Shown piece after piece: positions 1 through 8,793 of a stretch of DNA of 27,755 nucleotides. The stretch is from an uncultured Clostridia bacterium (GTDB taxonomy: Bacteria > Bacillota > Clostridia > TANB77 > CAG-508). The stretch is taken from contig CANQZP010000008.1 in the NCBI GenBank assembly GCA_947628395.1, positions 1 to 27,755 of the forward strand. The letters run 5' to 3'. A program made the position numbers and the translations under genes. The notes below the pieces were generated by a model. The model did no database searches. It was not told the DNA's origin and saw only the letters and a program-made list of their open reading frames with translations. Numbering within the stretch: position 1 is the stretch's first letter; each line of letters opens with the position of its first letter.

Positions 1-7
1 CAAATGT

Positions 8-50
8 TGTAGGGGCGGGCCTTGTGTCCGCCCTTTTGCCTGCCCCTACA
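8..50. repeat. GC-rich inverted repeat (TGTAGGGGCGGGC family)
   Basis: The ends TGTAGGGGCGGGC and GCCTGCCCCTACA are inverted complements with one mismatch, and GGGCGG/CCGCCC nests inside. It is strikingly GC-rich in an AT-rich genome. It looks like a palindromic intergenic (REP-like) repeat. No coding capacity or T-run terminator tail is seen. Confidence 0.6.
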
Positions 51-125
51 CCTTTTACAATAAATTTTTTCTTATGTTTCATTTCTTTCCTCCTTGTTCA
101 TATATATTTTTTTTATACAATACAC

Positions 126-390
126 TAGCGCGAAGGGATTTTAGCAGTCTTTAGCCAAATTTTCATATTGAATTAAATTTTTAATGGCTGCGCAGCGACC
201 AAACGAGCAAAGCGAGTGCGATTGAAGCAACTTACAGATATTTTTGTATTTCGCATTTTCTTCGAAGGCCGGGCGATTAATAATCGCCGCTACGAAATAT
301 TCTTTAATCTGAAAGTTGCGACAGCAAAGCCATAAAAATTAATCAATATGAAAATTTAATACAAACTCGCATAAATCCCTGGGAGCGGTT
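126..390. repeat. Foldback (palindromic) intergenic element, MITE-like
   Basis: The two halves form an imperfect long inverted repeat. The left arm has AGGGATTT (134-141), TTTTCATATTGA (about 160) and ATGGCTG (184-190). The right arm carries their complements: CAATATGAAAA (344-354), AAAGCCAT (326-333) and AAATCCCT (373-380). A GC-rich apex GGCGATT-AAT-AATCGCC lies at 272-288. No ORF or transposase is present. Its outer 16 bases (126-141) recur exactly at 27679-27694, and TTGCGACAGCAAAGCCAT (316-333) recurs with two changes at 13199-13216. It is probably a non-autonomous mobile or REP-type element; the family is not identified. Confidence 0.6.
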
Positions 391-499
391 GTCAAACGTT
401 CCAAATTTTTTACAAACGCAAAAAAGCCTACAGATTTTGCGTACTACAAAACCCATAGACTCCCTTATCTATGTTACTCTTACATTATTTAAACAACTA

Positions 500-690
<191 letters not shown>

Positions 691-939
691 TCAATCCTCA
701 ATCAAACTCCTATACTCAAAATTCTCCATAAACTCAAACAAATCCTTCACACTCTTCAAAGTAATAATCTCATTCTTTTGCTGAGGACACTTTTCCTTAC
801 TACTTATAAGCTCCTTTTTATAGCAATTAGCCTTCATCTTATAAATCAAATACCTCATATCCATATAATCAAAATAAATCTGATACCCATCATCTAAATC
901 TTTCCAAAACTGCTCAAAAGAATAATTCTCCATCTTCAT
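691..939 (-). CDS. Small acidic protein of unknown function
   Basis: Encodes 82 residues, rich in Tyr, Phe, Asp, Glu and Lys, with no signal peptide or membrane segment, so probably cytoplasmic. I do not recognise the family. The N-terminal half is aromatic and helical-looking (YSFEQFWKDLDDGYQIYFDY). A Cys pair lies in the middle (about C39 and C51). It starts 12 bases after the ligA stop, with AAGGG just upstream of ATG, so it is probably the last gene of the ftsY-ligA operon and translationally coupled to ligA. A second ATG two codons in (939 or 933) could be the start. Its position says it is co-expressed with DNA ligase but gives no function. Confidence 0.6.
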   Translation of the reverse strand: MKMENYSFEQFWKDLDDGYQIYFDYMDMRYLIYKMKANCYKKELISSKEKCPQQKNEIITLKSVKDLFEFMENFEYRSLIED

Positions 940-951
940 TTTCCCTTCAAT

Positions 952-2949
952 TTATTTTATCATATCCTCAAACTCCTGCTCAGAAATAACTGTAACACCT
1001 AATTTATTAGCCTTATCAAGCTTGCTTCCAGCATCTTCTCCTGCTAAAACATAAGTTGTCTTTTTAGATACAGAACCAGATGTCTTACCTCCAAACTTTT
1101 CAATAATCTCACTTGCTTCATCCCTTGTATACTTAATCAAAGCACCAGTAAGAACAAAAGTCATTCCATCAAATCTACTATCTTGACTTTCATCTTCACT
1201 TTCTTCCATATTCAAACCAGCTTTTTTAAGTCTTTTTATTAAATCTAAAGTCTGCTCCTCATGGAAAAATTCATGTACAGCATTTGCAGTAATCTCTCCC
1301 ATATCATCTATCATAACTAAACTATGATAAGAAGCCTTAATCAATTTGTCCATACTTTTATATTTTTTTGCCAAAATTTTAGCCCCTTTAACCCCAACAT
1401 GTCTTATTCCTAAAGCATTAATAAGCCTATATAACTCATTATTTTTACTCTCTTGAATAGCATCATATAAATTTTGAGCAAATTTCTCACCATTCTTTTT
1501 TAATGTTTTAAAATCATCTACAGTAAGTGAATATAAATCTGCAATATTTTCTATAAGCTTACGGTTTAATAACTCTTCTATTATTGAATATCCAAGTCCT
1601 TTTATGTTCATAGCATCTCTCGAAGCAAAATGAACTATGCTTCTGAAAAGTTTAGCACTACACTCAATACCAATACATCTAAGTATTGCCTCACCTTCTT
1701 CTCTTACAGCTGCAGCTCCACAAACTGGACAAACCTTAGGCATTTCAAAAATCACTTCATTACCTTTTCTCTTTTTCTTTTTAACCTCTACAACCTCTGG
1801 AATAACGTCTCCAGCTTTTTGAATAACAACTGTATCTCCAATTCTTATATCTCTTTCTTTTATAAAATCTTCATTGTGAAGAGTAGTCTTAGAAATTGTA
1901 GAACCAGCAACTCTCACAGGCTCTAGAATAGCCATTGGAGTAATTGCTCCTGTTCTACCTACTTGACAAATTATATCTTTTAGTTTTGTTTCTTTCTTTT
2001 CAGGTGGATATTTATAAGCAATTGCCCATTTAGGAGTTTTATAATTAGTTCCAATTATCTCTCTTAAAGCTAAATCATCTACTTTAATAACAGCCCCATC
2101 TATTCCGAAAGATAATTTATCTCTATCTTCTCCAATTTTGTTTATTGCATCAATTACTTCATCTATATTATTACAAACAATTTTTACAGGATTAACATTA
2201 AAACCTAATTTCTCTAAATATAACAAAGATTCAATATGTGATTTGAATTCTATAGAATCAGATTTTTGAACATTAAATATATAAATATCTAATGGACGTT
2301 TTGCAGTCTCTTTGCTATCTAACTGTCTTAAAGAACCAGCAGCAGCATTACGTGCATTTGCAAATAAAGGTTTTTCTAAAATTTCTCTTTCTTCATTTAA
2401 TTTTTCAAAATCTTCTTTAGAAATAAAAACTTCCCCACGAACAGTAATATCAATATTTTCATTTAATTTTTTAGGAATACTAGCAACAGTTTTTAAATTA
2501 TCAGTTATATTTTCACCAACAAGCCCATCACCACGAGTAGCTCCTCTTACAAACTCTCCATTTTTATATTCTAAACTTACTGACAATCCATCTATTTTAG
2601 TCTCAACAACATATTTAAGTAAAGTATTATTTTCTTCAGCATTTTTTTGCATTCTCTCATCAAAAGCTTTTAAATCTTCAAAATTAAAAATATCTAAAAG
2701 GCTTTGCAAAGGCACTTCGTGTTCAACCTTTTCAAAACCTTCTTTTACAGTTCCTCCAACCTTTTGAGTAAGAGAATCTTTATCTATAAATTCTGGAAAT
2801 TCTTTCTCTAAATTTCTTAGTTCAAGCATTAACATATCATACTCAAAATCACTAATTTCTGGATTATCCTCATCATAGTATCTTTTAGCATGATATGCAG
2901 TTATATCTCTTAATTCCTTTATTCTCTTTTTTGCATTTTCTTTTGTCAT
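952..2949 (-). CDS. ligA: NAD-dependent DNA ligase LigA
   Basis: Seals nicks in duplex DNA using NAD+, joining Okazaki fragments and finishing repair. The domains are in the standard order: N-terminal Ia/adenylation domain with the AMP-accepting lysine in KIDG (about residue 118 from the chosen start), OB fold, a Cys4 zinc finger (CPVC...CIGIEC, about 410-430), helix-hairpin-helix repeats including GLGYSIIEELL and GIRHVGVKGAKILA, and a C-terminal BRCT domain (last 70 residues, DGMTFVLTGAL). Length is about 665 residues, normal for the family. An upstream in-frame GTG at 2964 is unlikely as start because it would place the AGGAGA ribosome site inside the coding sequence; ATG at 2949 has the correct spacing. 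It follows pgsA by 24 bases in the same operon. Confidence 0.97.
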   Translation of the reverse strand: MTKENAKKRIKELRDITAYHAKRYYDEDNPEISDFEYDMLMLELRNLEKEFPEFIDKDSLTQKVGGTVKEGFEKVEHEVPLQSLLDIFNFEDLKAFDERMQKNAEENNTLLKYVVETKIDGLSVSLEYKNGEFVRGATRGDGLVGENITDNLKTVASIPKKLNENIDITVRGEVFISKEDFEKLNEEREILEKPLFANARNAAAGSLRQLDSKETAKRPLDIYIFNVQKSDSIEFKSHIESLLYLEKLGFNVNPVKIVCNNIDEVIDAINKIGEDRDKLSFGIDGAVIKVDDLALREIIGTNYKTPKWAIAYKYPPEKKETKLKDIICQVGRTGAITPMAILEPVRVAGSTISKTTLHNEDFIKERDIRIGDTVVIQKAGDVIPEVVEVKKKKRKGNEVIFEMPKVCPVCGAAAVREEGEAILRCIGIECSAKLFRSIVHFASRDAMNIKGLGYSIIEELLNRKLIENIADLYSLTVDDFKTLKKNGEKFAQNLYDAIQESKNNELYRLINALGIRHVGVKGAKILAKKYKSMDKLIKASYHSLVMIDDMGEITANAVHEFFHEEQTLDLIKRLKKAGLNMEESEDESQDSRFDGMTFVLTGALIKYTRDEASEIIEKFGGKTSGSVSKKTTYVLAGEDAGSKLDKANKLGVTVISEQEFEDMIK

Positions 2950-2973
2950 TAAAATTCTCCTCACAATATAATT

Positions 2974-3567
2974 TTATTCCTTAAAATATTCTTTTCCGCT
3001 TCTAAAATAATCTATACCAGAAAAAATAGTGGCAACAACAGAAATTAAAATAGAAACAGAAGCAAAAATATTTATAATAAGGAAAATACCATCTATTCCG
3101 CCCTTAGTAAACTCAAAAAAACTATGTATGTCTATAAAAAGAACCGATATTGCAACCATTTGAGTAAATGTCTTTAATTTTCCCCACATAGAAGCTGCAA
3201 TTACTTTTCCACCTTTTTCAACAGCAACTAACCTAAGTCCAGAAACTAAAAACTCTCTTGCCAAAACTATAATAGGTATCCAAGCAGGAATTTTACCAAA
3301 TTGTACGAGCATAACCATGGCTGCTAAAACTAATATTTTATCTGCTAATGGATCTAAAAATTTTCCAAAAGTAGTTACTTCGTTTCTCGACCTTGCTATA
3401 TATCCGTCTAACTTATCTGTTATTGAAGCAACTATAAATATAATATCCATTATAATAAACGAAATAGGTACTTTAAATAAAGTTCCCTCAATTGGTAAAA
3501 AAGGTACAATTACTAACAAAGGTACTAATATCATTCTAAAAATTGTAAGTTTATTAGCTAAATTCAT
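2974..3567 (-). CDS. pgsA: CDP-diacylglycerol--glycerol-3-phosphate 3-phosphatidyltransferase
   Basis: Makes phosphatidylglycerol phosphate from CDP-diacylglycerol and glycerol-3-phosphate, the committed step to phosphatidylglycerol and cardiolipin, in the cytoplasmic membrane. The CDP-alcohol phosphotransferase signature DG-x2-AR-x8-G-x3-D-x3-D is intact (D54, G55, A58, R59, G68, D72, D76), with the extra upstream Asp D51. The rest is hydrophobic helices, and the start MNLANKLTIFR is typical of PgsA. At 197 residues the length is normal. The Shine-Dalgarno AGGAGG is the last two Arg codons of the preceding DUF5665 gene, so the two are probably translationally coupled. The spacing to ATG is rather long (13 bases). 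Confidence 0.96.
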   Translation of the reverse strand: MNLANKLTIFRMILVPLLVIVPFLPIEGTLFKVPISFIIMDIIFIVASITDKLDGYIARSRNEVTTFGKFLDPLADKILVLAAMVMLVQFGKIPAWIPIIVLAREFLVSGLRLVAVEKGGKVIAASMWGKLKTFTQMVAISVLFIDIHSFFEFTKGGIDGIFLIINIFASVSILISVVATIFSGIDYFRSGKEYFKE

Positions 3568-3577
3568 ATTTTTGTTA

Positions 3578-3865
3578 TTACCTCCTTGATTCTACAATAT
3601 CAATAATATCTGATATATAATCTCCTATAATAGGTATATTAAGCCTAACTATATATTGAAGAACGAAAATAACTAATGCTGTAATCAAATAAAATCCTAT
3701 TCCTATTCCAACACCTTTAGACATTCCTGCAATTAAGTTTCTTACAAAAATCTTCCTCTTATTATCTAACAATTCAAAAACATCATAAATATTTCTTTCT
3801 TCAATAGTGTTATTTAACTTATCTATAGCCTTATTTAAATAATTCATTCTTTTAAATAAACCCAT
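3578..3865 (-). CDS. DUF5665 family small membrane protein
   Basis: Encodes 95 residues. A hydrophilic helical N-terminus (about 1-40, with the conserved-looking LLDNKRKIFVRNLIAGMSKG) is followed by a glycine-rich transmembrane helix (about 45-72, GVGIGIGFYLITALVIFVLQ) and a short tail (LNIPIIGDYISDIIDIV). This matches the small DUF5665 family of Firmicutes; the function is unknown. It lies between the UPF0182 gene and pgsA, overlapping the pgsA ribosome site, which suggests an envelope role. Its own Shine-Dalgarno (GAGGTGA) partly lies in the stem of a 12-bp hairpin just upstream (3873-3902), so its translation may be controlled or dampened. Confidence 0.8.
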   Translation of the reverse strand: MGLFKRMNYLNKAIDKLNNTIEERNIYDVFELLDNKRKIFVRNLIAGMSKGVGIGIGFYLITALVIFVLQYIVRLNIPIIGDYISDIIDIVESRR

Positions 3866-3872
3866 TTTCTCA

Positions 3873-3902
3873 CCTCAAAAACTATGTTTATAGTTTTTGA
3901 GG
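3873..3902 (-). promoter_or_regulatory. Perfect 12-bp hairpin covering the DUF5665 ribosome site
   Basis: CCTCAAAAACTA and TAGTTTTTGAGG are exact complements around a 6-base loop. On the transcribed strand the last stem bases GAGG are also the start of the Shine-Dalgarno GAGGTGA, 7 bases before the ATG at 3865. No T-run follows on either strand, so it does not look like an intrinsic terminator. It may block ribosomes or mark an mRNA processing site between the UPF0182 and DUF5665 genes. Confidence 0.6.
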
Positions 3903-3913
3903 TTTGTTAAATA

Positions 3914-6688
3914 TTATTCATTATCTTTACTTGCATTTTGATTTAATAAGCCTTGAAGAAATCCTTTGTTTTCTTCATTATCTTTATTATCTTCACTTTC
4001 TTCACTATTTTTTAACTTTTCTAATTTTTCAATTAAAGATTGTAAATCATTTAAATCATTTCCTATCATTTCCCAGTCATTAGCTTCTGAAGATTGTTTT
4101 AAATTATTATTTGCTTTTATAATAGCTTCTATCAGTTCTTCCTGACTATCTTGATTTATAAACTCTAAATCATACGCTGAATCAGAAATTAAATTTATTA
4201 AAGCTTCTTTTAGACTATTTCCAATAGCAACTTTTTTCTCACTTGCCACAATTACTTTTTTAAGCATTGGAACATTTGATTCTTCATTTATTAAAATTTG
4301 ATATACAGGCTCTACATATAAAATCTTATTACCTATTGGAACAATGAACGTATTATATATCATCTCTGTACCTGGTGTATTTATTTTACTTAACTCCTCT
4401 GCAATTAACTCATCTTGTTCTATTTGAACCTTAAGTTGTTTTATACCTGGTAAATTAGAATCAGGAGATAATTTATAAATTGTAAGTTTATTTCCATTGT
4501 CATATTTTCCAACTAAGTATGAATTTAAACTTTGTTTATTTAATTTGTTATATGAAATAACTAAACCTAGTTCTTCAGTGTCTGAATCTGGTACTTTCAT
4601 CATAGTATAAGTAGGTTTAATATAAGTTTCTTCTCCTTTTACAGTTTTAGCAGCAGACCAAACATCATCATTTCTATATAAAATTTCAGTATTAACATTA
4701 TGATATCTTTCTAACATTTTAGCTTGAATATCATATAAATACTCTGGGTATACAATATTTTTCTGTATATCTTCAGGAATGTTTACATCTTTCTCTTTAA
4801 ATAAATCTGGATAAAGATTCCTATATAACATTACAATAGGATCTGTTCTATCTGTTATATAAAAATCAATAGTACCATCATAGGCATCTACTAAGACTTT
4901 TACAGAATTTCTAATATAATTTATTTCTTCATAATTATCTTCAACTTTTATTTTTGTTTTTTGAGAATAAGGATATTTATTAGATCTTGTATACGCATCT
5001 AAAACCCATACTAATCTTCCATCATCAGTAACTACCATATAAGGATTTTCATCATATATTAAATAAGGCATTAAAGTCTTTGCTCTTTCTCTAATGTTTC
5101 TATTCATAAGAATTCTACTATTCTCTGAAATATCAGAAGATAAAGCAAGTCTCCAATTATGTTGCTCTATAGCAAGAACTACTCTATCTAACATATTAGC
5201 CTTAATTCCAGCTTCTCCATTATACTCATTTTCCTCATAATCTTTAGTTGAAATTGGATAATCAAACTCTTTTTTATCATTAGCATTAGTAACAATAGTT
5301 TCATCAGTAGTTAATCCAAAATATATTCTAGGTTCTTTGATATTTAATTTATTATCAGAATTATCATATTTATATTGTATATATTTAGTATTTCCGGTTT
5401 CATCAAGATTAGAAACATCAGAAGCTACAACCCCATATCCATGAGTATATTGATAAGTTTTGCTAGTATAAGTTCTATTTGCACCACTTACAATTTCTCT
5501 TGGAGTAATATAAAGAGGTTGTTTTTTACCATCAACATTATATAAACCTATTACAGACGATTTATAAGTATAATATCCTTCACTATCTTTATATTCTTCT
5601 AAAGATGCAAGTGTAGAATCTTTACTTACAACAGTTACATTTTCTAAAAAATTAGAATCAATTTTTATATCTTCATCTTTATTTTCAACATCTACTTCTT
5701 CAACATTTATATTATATGCCTGTCTTGTATAATTCAAATTATCTGATAAATAATTTTTCTGTTTATCTAGTTCGTTTCTTTCAGCATAAATATATTGAAA
5801 ACCAGTCATTACTACAAATAAAGTAACTAAATATATAGGAACAATAAGCATTGAAGATACTATTTTCTTTACTTTAAATACTTTCAAGTATTTAATTACT
5901 CTAATTACAGAGATTAAAATCATTGCAGCCAGTATCCTATATCCCCAAACTTTAATTTTAACATCTGTAAGTCCAGCACCAACTATTTCTGTTTTTGCTT
6001 CATCTTCTAAAGTCATCATTGAGCCTGTTACTACTTCATGAGAAGCTAAAACCACCATTCCGGCTACTAAAATAGCAATTATAATTATATTAGAAATAAT
6101 ATGCTTAATATAACTATTTTTAGTTAATGTTTCTCTATCTATTCCATCTAAGTAAACATTAATAGTTACAATATAATATATAATACTATAAACAGTTAGA
6201 AGCACCATAAATATAATTACAAAAAGTAGTAAAGCTTTTATAAAAGGTAATTTAAACATATAAAAAGCAATATCAAAATTAAAAATTGGATCAGCAATAC
6301 CGAATTGAGCCGAATGAGTAAACATTAAGAACTTTTCTGTAAGAAAAATCTGTGCTACAAAACTAACAATTAAACTTGCAATAAAAGAAATAGATTTATT
6401 TGGAAGTTTTGGCATTTCTTTTTTTTCTTCTTCAAAAAATTTGCTTAAACTTTTTCTCATTTTTTTATTTGACAAGAAAATAACAATATATGAAATCACA
6501 AAACTAACAGCCATAACAATATACTTATTTACTATATTTGTATAATAAATACTAACATATTGTTCACCAATTTCTTTTATTTGTAGATATTCAGCTCTAG
6601 TAATTATAAGAGAAATTAAAATATATAATATAAAAAATACTATTACAATTAATTTCCTATTTAAAAAACCTAATTTTTTCTTTTCCAT
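3914..6688 (-). CDS. UPF0182 family membrane protein (COG1615)
   Basis: A large 924-residue integral membrane protein. The N-terminal third has about seven transmembrane helices (for example around 11-31, 50-70, 100-120, 145-185, 196-216, 283-303). A long soluble, probably extracytoplasmic part follows, with the family-typical stretches around NRTYTSKTYQYTHGYG, NWRLALSSDI and LVWVLDAYTRSNKYPYS. The end is an acidic low-complexity and probably coiled tail (about 855-924, Glu/Asp/Asn/Lys rich). Length is normal for UPF0182. The function is unknown. It starts 28 bases after ftsY with AAGGAGAG before ATG, so it is in the ftsY operon. A role linked to membrane insertion or lipid homeostasis is a guess from the neighbours ftsY and pgsA. 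Confidence 0.92.
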   Translation of the reverse strand: MEKKKLGFLNRKLIVIVFFILYILISLIITRAEYLQIKEIGEQYVSIYYTNIVNKYIVMAVSFVISYIVIFLSNKKMRKSLSKFFEEEKKEMPKLPNKSISFIASLIVSFVAQIFLTEKFLMFTHSAQFGIADPIFNFDIAFYMFKLPFIKALLLFVIIFMVLLTVYSIIYYIVTINVYLDGIDRETLTKNSYIKHIISNIIIIAILVAGMVVLASHEVVTGSMMTLEDEAKTEIVGAGLTDVKIKVWGYRILAAMILISVIRVIKYLKVFKVKKIVSSMLIVPIYLVTLFVVMTGFQYIYAERNELDKQKNYLSDNLNYTRQAYNINVEEVDVENKDEDIKIDSNFLENVTVVSKDSTLASLEEYKDSEGYYTYKSSVIGLYNVDGKKQPLYITPREIVSGANRTYTSKTYQYTHGYGVVASDVSNLDETGNTKYIQYKYDNSDNKLNIKEPRIYFGLTTDETIVTNANDKKEFDYPISTKDYEENEYNGEAGIKANMLDRVVLAIEQHNWRLALSSDISENSRILMNRNIRERAKTLMPYLIYDENPYMVVTDDGRLVWVLDAYTRSNKYPYSQKTKIKVEDNYEEINYIRNSVKVLVDAYDGTIDFYITDRTDPIVMLYRNLYPDLFKEKDVNIPEDIQKNIVYPEYLYDIQAKMLERYHNVNTEILYRNDDVWSAAKTVKGEETYIKPTYTMMKVPDSDTEELGLVISYNKLNKQSLNSYLVGKYDNGNKLTIYKLSPDSNLPGIKQLKVQIEQDELIAEELSKINTPGTEMIYNTFIVPIGNKILYVEPVYQILINEESNVPMLKKVIVASEKKVAIGNSLKEALINLISDSAYDLEFINQDSQEELIEAIIKANNNLKQSSEANDWEMIGNDLNDLQSLIEKLEKLKNSEESEDNKDNEENKGFLQGLLNQNASKDNE

Positions 6689-6716
6689 ATTTATCTCTCC
6701 TTACGAGAAAACTATT

Positions 6717-7622
6717 TTAAATTATTGCATTTAAGAAATCATCAGCATTAAATATCTCCATATCATCAATCTGTTCACCAACACCTATAAACTTTACAGG
6801 TATTTTATTTTCTTCTACAATTCCAATTACAACTCCACCTTTAGCAGTTCCATCTAACTTAGTTAAAACTAGACCAGTAATATCAGTAACTTCTTTAAAA
6901 GCTTTAACCTGTAAAATTGCATTTTGACCAGTAGTTCCATCTAAGACTAATAATACTTCTTTTGATGAATCTGGCAATTCTTTATTTATAACTCTTTGTA
7001 TTTTTGCAAGCTCGTCCATTAAGTTTTTCTTATTATGTAATCTTCCCGCTGTATCACAAATTAATACATCAGCATTTTTTTCTTTTGTCATCTTAATTGC
7101 ATCATAAACAACAGAAGCAGGATCTGTTCCCTCTTTTGCTTTAACTAAATCACAATCAGCTCTTTTTGCCCAAATCTCTATTTGTTCTACAGCAGCAGCT
7201 CTGAAAGTATCAGCAGCAGCTATAACAACTTTTTTACCATCCTTTTTTAATCTATTTGCAATTTTTCCAATAGAAGTAGTTTTGCCTACACCATTTACTC
7301 CAACAACTAAAATAACTGCTGGTTTAGTATCTAATTTTAATTCTTGACTTTCAACCTCTAAAAGTTTTTTCATTTCTTCTTTTAAAGCTTTTTTTACATC
7401 ATCTTCATTTTCTATCTTTTCTTTTTTTATTCTAGTTCTTAATGAATCAATTATTTTACAAGAAGTATCCATTCCTATATCAGACATAATCAAAACTTCT
7501 TCTAATTCATCTAATAAATCTTCATCAACTTTTCTAAAATTACTAAAAACATTATTTATTTTCTCATTTATAGATTGTTTTGTCTTTCCAAGTCCACTCT
7601 TTAATTTATCAAAAAATCCCAT
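6717..7622 (-). CDS. ftsY: Signal recognition particle receptor FtsY
   Basis: GTPase that docks the SRP-ribosome complex at the membrane for co-translational insertion. At 301 residues it is the short form lacking a large acidic A domain. The NG domain is complete: helical N region (about 15-90), P-loop GVNGVGKT (108-115), DTFRAAAVEQ (138-147), DTAGRLHNKKNLMDEL, TKLDGTAKGG and the C-terminal GVGEQIDDM-x-F. ATG at 7622 has AGGAGG at good spacing. It is the first gene behind the promoter at 7652-7679 and leads the run ftsY-UPF0182-DUF5665-pgsA-ligA-82aa. In many Firmicutes ftsY follows smc; here it does not. Confidence 0.97.
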   Translation of the reverse strand: MGFFDKLKSGLGKTKQSINEKINNVFSNFRKVDEDLLDELEEVLIMSDIGMDTSCKIIDSLRTRIKKEKIENEDDVKKALKEEMKKLLEVESQELKLDTKPAVILVVGVNGVGKTTSIGKIANRLKKDGKKVVIAAADTFRAAAVEQIEIWAKRADCDLVKAKEGTDPASVVYDAIKMTKEKNADVLICDTAGRLHNKKNLMDELAKIQRVINKELPDSSKEVLLVLDGTTGQNAILQVKAFKEVTDITGLVLTKLDGTAKGGVVIGIVEENKIPVKFIGVGEQIDDMEIFNADDFLNAII

Positions 7623-7651
7623 AATTCCTCCTAGAATTTACTAATACATAA

Positions 7652-7679
7652 ATTATATCATTTTATAAAAAATTTTCAA
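7652..7679 (-). promoter_or_regulatory. Sigma-A promoter of the ftsY operon
   Basis: On the minus strand TTGAAA (7674-7679), a 16-base spacer, then TATAAT (7652-7657), about 30 bases before the ftsY start codon. This is a near-consensus housekeeping promoter for the six-gene run down to 691. Confidence 0.75.
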
Positions 7680-7765
7680 GGCAATATATTAATTTTATTG
7701 ATAGATAATATTTTATTCTACAGAAGATTTATTAATTTACTTAGAATCAATTATTTCTTATACAG

Positions 7766-7799
7766 AAAAAAATCCCCCTCTGTTTTCACAGAGAGGATT
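7766..7799 (-). terminator. Intrinsic terminator downstream of the sortase gene
   Basis: A hairpin with stem AATCC..CTCTGT / ACAGAG..GGATT (7771-7799) is followed on the minus strand by seven T (plus-strand A at 7766-7772). It ends the sortase transcript. Twenty bases of it (7774-7793) are identical to the hairpin at 8721-8748. Confidence 0.8.
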
Positions 7800-7833
7800 T
7801 GTATATTTTTTATAATACTAGAATATCGTATTA

Positions 7834-8625
7834 CTATTTAGCTAAAATAATAATTCTATAATTATCATCATCAGCACAAGTAGACAAACTTATTTCTGGT
7901 CCATCAATTTCTCTTTTCAAAAAGCTAACATCTTCTGCAGTAGTAACAAATTTACTATATACAGTATACTCTACTTTCTTTCCATCTAGAGTTATTATAT
8001 ATATTTTATCTCCTTGTTGTAACTGATTATTATTAGAAAACAATGTACCATTTTTATAATTATGAGCAACAATTAAATTATTTCCGCTCTGGTTTAAATC
8101 TCCTGTTGAATATAATAAGCAACAAGAAATCTCCATTCCTGTAGCAGTAACTTTGCTTAAAATAGGCATATTAACACCAGTTTTTGGAATCTCAATTTTT
8201 CCTACTGTTGGCTCACCATAATATGATGTTTCAATAGTATTTTCATTTTGCTTTTTTTGCTCTACTACTTGATTTTCCTCTGGAGTAGCTTCTGGTACTA
8301 CAATATTTTCTCTTGGCTTACTAGTATTTCTACTTATTGGTTCAATCTGTAATTTCTTTTTTACTACTGTTTTACTAACATTGTTGACTTGTTCTTCATT
8401 TTTAATTTGAGTTGTTTTTACTTCTTCTTTAATTTCTTCTCCTTCATCTATAGAAGTTTCTTCTTTTTCTTGTAGCTCTATATTGGCTACTTTAGATATT
8501 GTATCTTTACTTTCTTTGTCATTAGTGAAAAATGTTATTCCAACTACTACACTTTCAAAGCCGAAAATAAAAAGGCAAATAATAAATGCAATAGTTATAT
8601 GTTTATTATTCTTAAACATATACAA
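7834..8625 (-). CDS. Sortase (membrane-anchored cysteine transpeptidase)
   Basis: Cleaves a sorting motif in exported proteins and links them to the cell wall or to each other. An N-terminal membrane anchor (ITIAFIICLFIFGFE) is followed by a long Glu/Lys-rich linker of about 100 residues and a C-terminal sortase beta-barrel. The catalytic residues are visible: His in VAHN, Cys in LSTC and Arg in NYRIIIL. The class (B- or D-like) cannot be fixed by eye. Starts further upstream are unlikely: the ORF start at 8667 lies upstream of the -10 box, and an ATG at 8640 overlaps the AGGAG. TTG at 8625 sits 7 bases after AGGAG; ATG at 8619 is the alternative. The gene is monocistronic, and no LPXTG-type substrate is encoded in this window. 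Confidence 0.85.
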   Translation of the reverse strand: MYMFKNNKHITIAFIICLFIFGFESVVVGITFFTNDKESKDTISKVANIELQEKEETSIDEGEEIKEEVKTTQIKNEEQVNNVSKTVVKKKLQIEPISRNTSKPRENIVVPEATPEENQVVEQKKQNENTIETSYYGEPTVGKIEIPKTGVNMPILSKVTATGMEISCCLLYSTGDLNQSGNNLIVAHNYKNGTLFSNNNQLQQGDKIYIITLDGKKVEYTVYSKFVTTAEDVSFLKREIDGPEISLSTCADDDNYRIIILAK

Positions 8626-8657
8626 TTTTTCACTCCTCATATTAAATTTTCTACAAT

Positions 8658-8686
8658 ATTTTATCATATTAATTTACATAATTCAA
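8658..8686 (-). promoter_or_regulatory. Sigma-A promoter of the sortase gene
   Basis: Minus strand TTGAAT (8681-8686), 17-base spacer, TAAAAT (8658-8663). This places the transcript start near 8651, which supports the downstream start codon (8625) for the sortase. Confidence 0.65.
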
Positions 8687-8720
8687 GATATCTTTAAAAA
8701 TACTTTTACTTTAATAGATT

Positions 8721-8748
8721 TACCCCCTCTGTTTTCACAGAGGGGGTA
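8721..8748 (-). terminator. Perfect hairpin after the cadmium operon, twin of the sortase terminator
   Basis: TACCCCCTCTG and CAGAGGGGGTA pair perfectly around a 6-base loop, 46 bases after the cadA stop. There is no T-run on either strand, so termination would be weak or unusual. The core CCCCCTCTGTTTTCACAGAG is identical to 7774-7793, so one is probably a copy of the other. Confidence 0.5.
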
Positions 8749-8793
8749 AGATAAAATTCTAATTCTTAAAATTCAAATAATTCATTTAGTTAA

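Noticed and set aside
126..390. CRISPR array or riboswitch in the left gene-free region
   Set aside because: There are no regularly spaced direct repeats, and the structure is a single long palindrome rather than a known aptamer layout.
1630..2767. Plus-strand ORFs inside ligA, and similar ones inside other genes
   Set aside because: They are mirror readings of conserved minus-strand genes with low-complexity Ser/Phe/Leu content and no ribosome sites.
8721..8748. Standard rho-independent terminator for cadA
   Set aside because: The stem is perfect but neither strand has a T-run after it; it is kept only as a low-confidence terminator and repeat.
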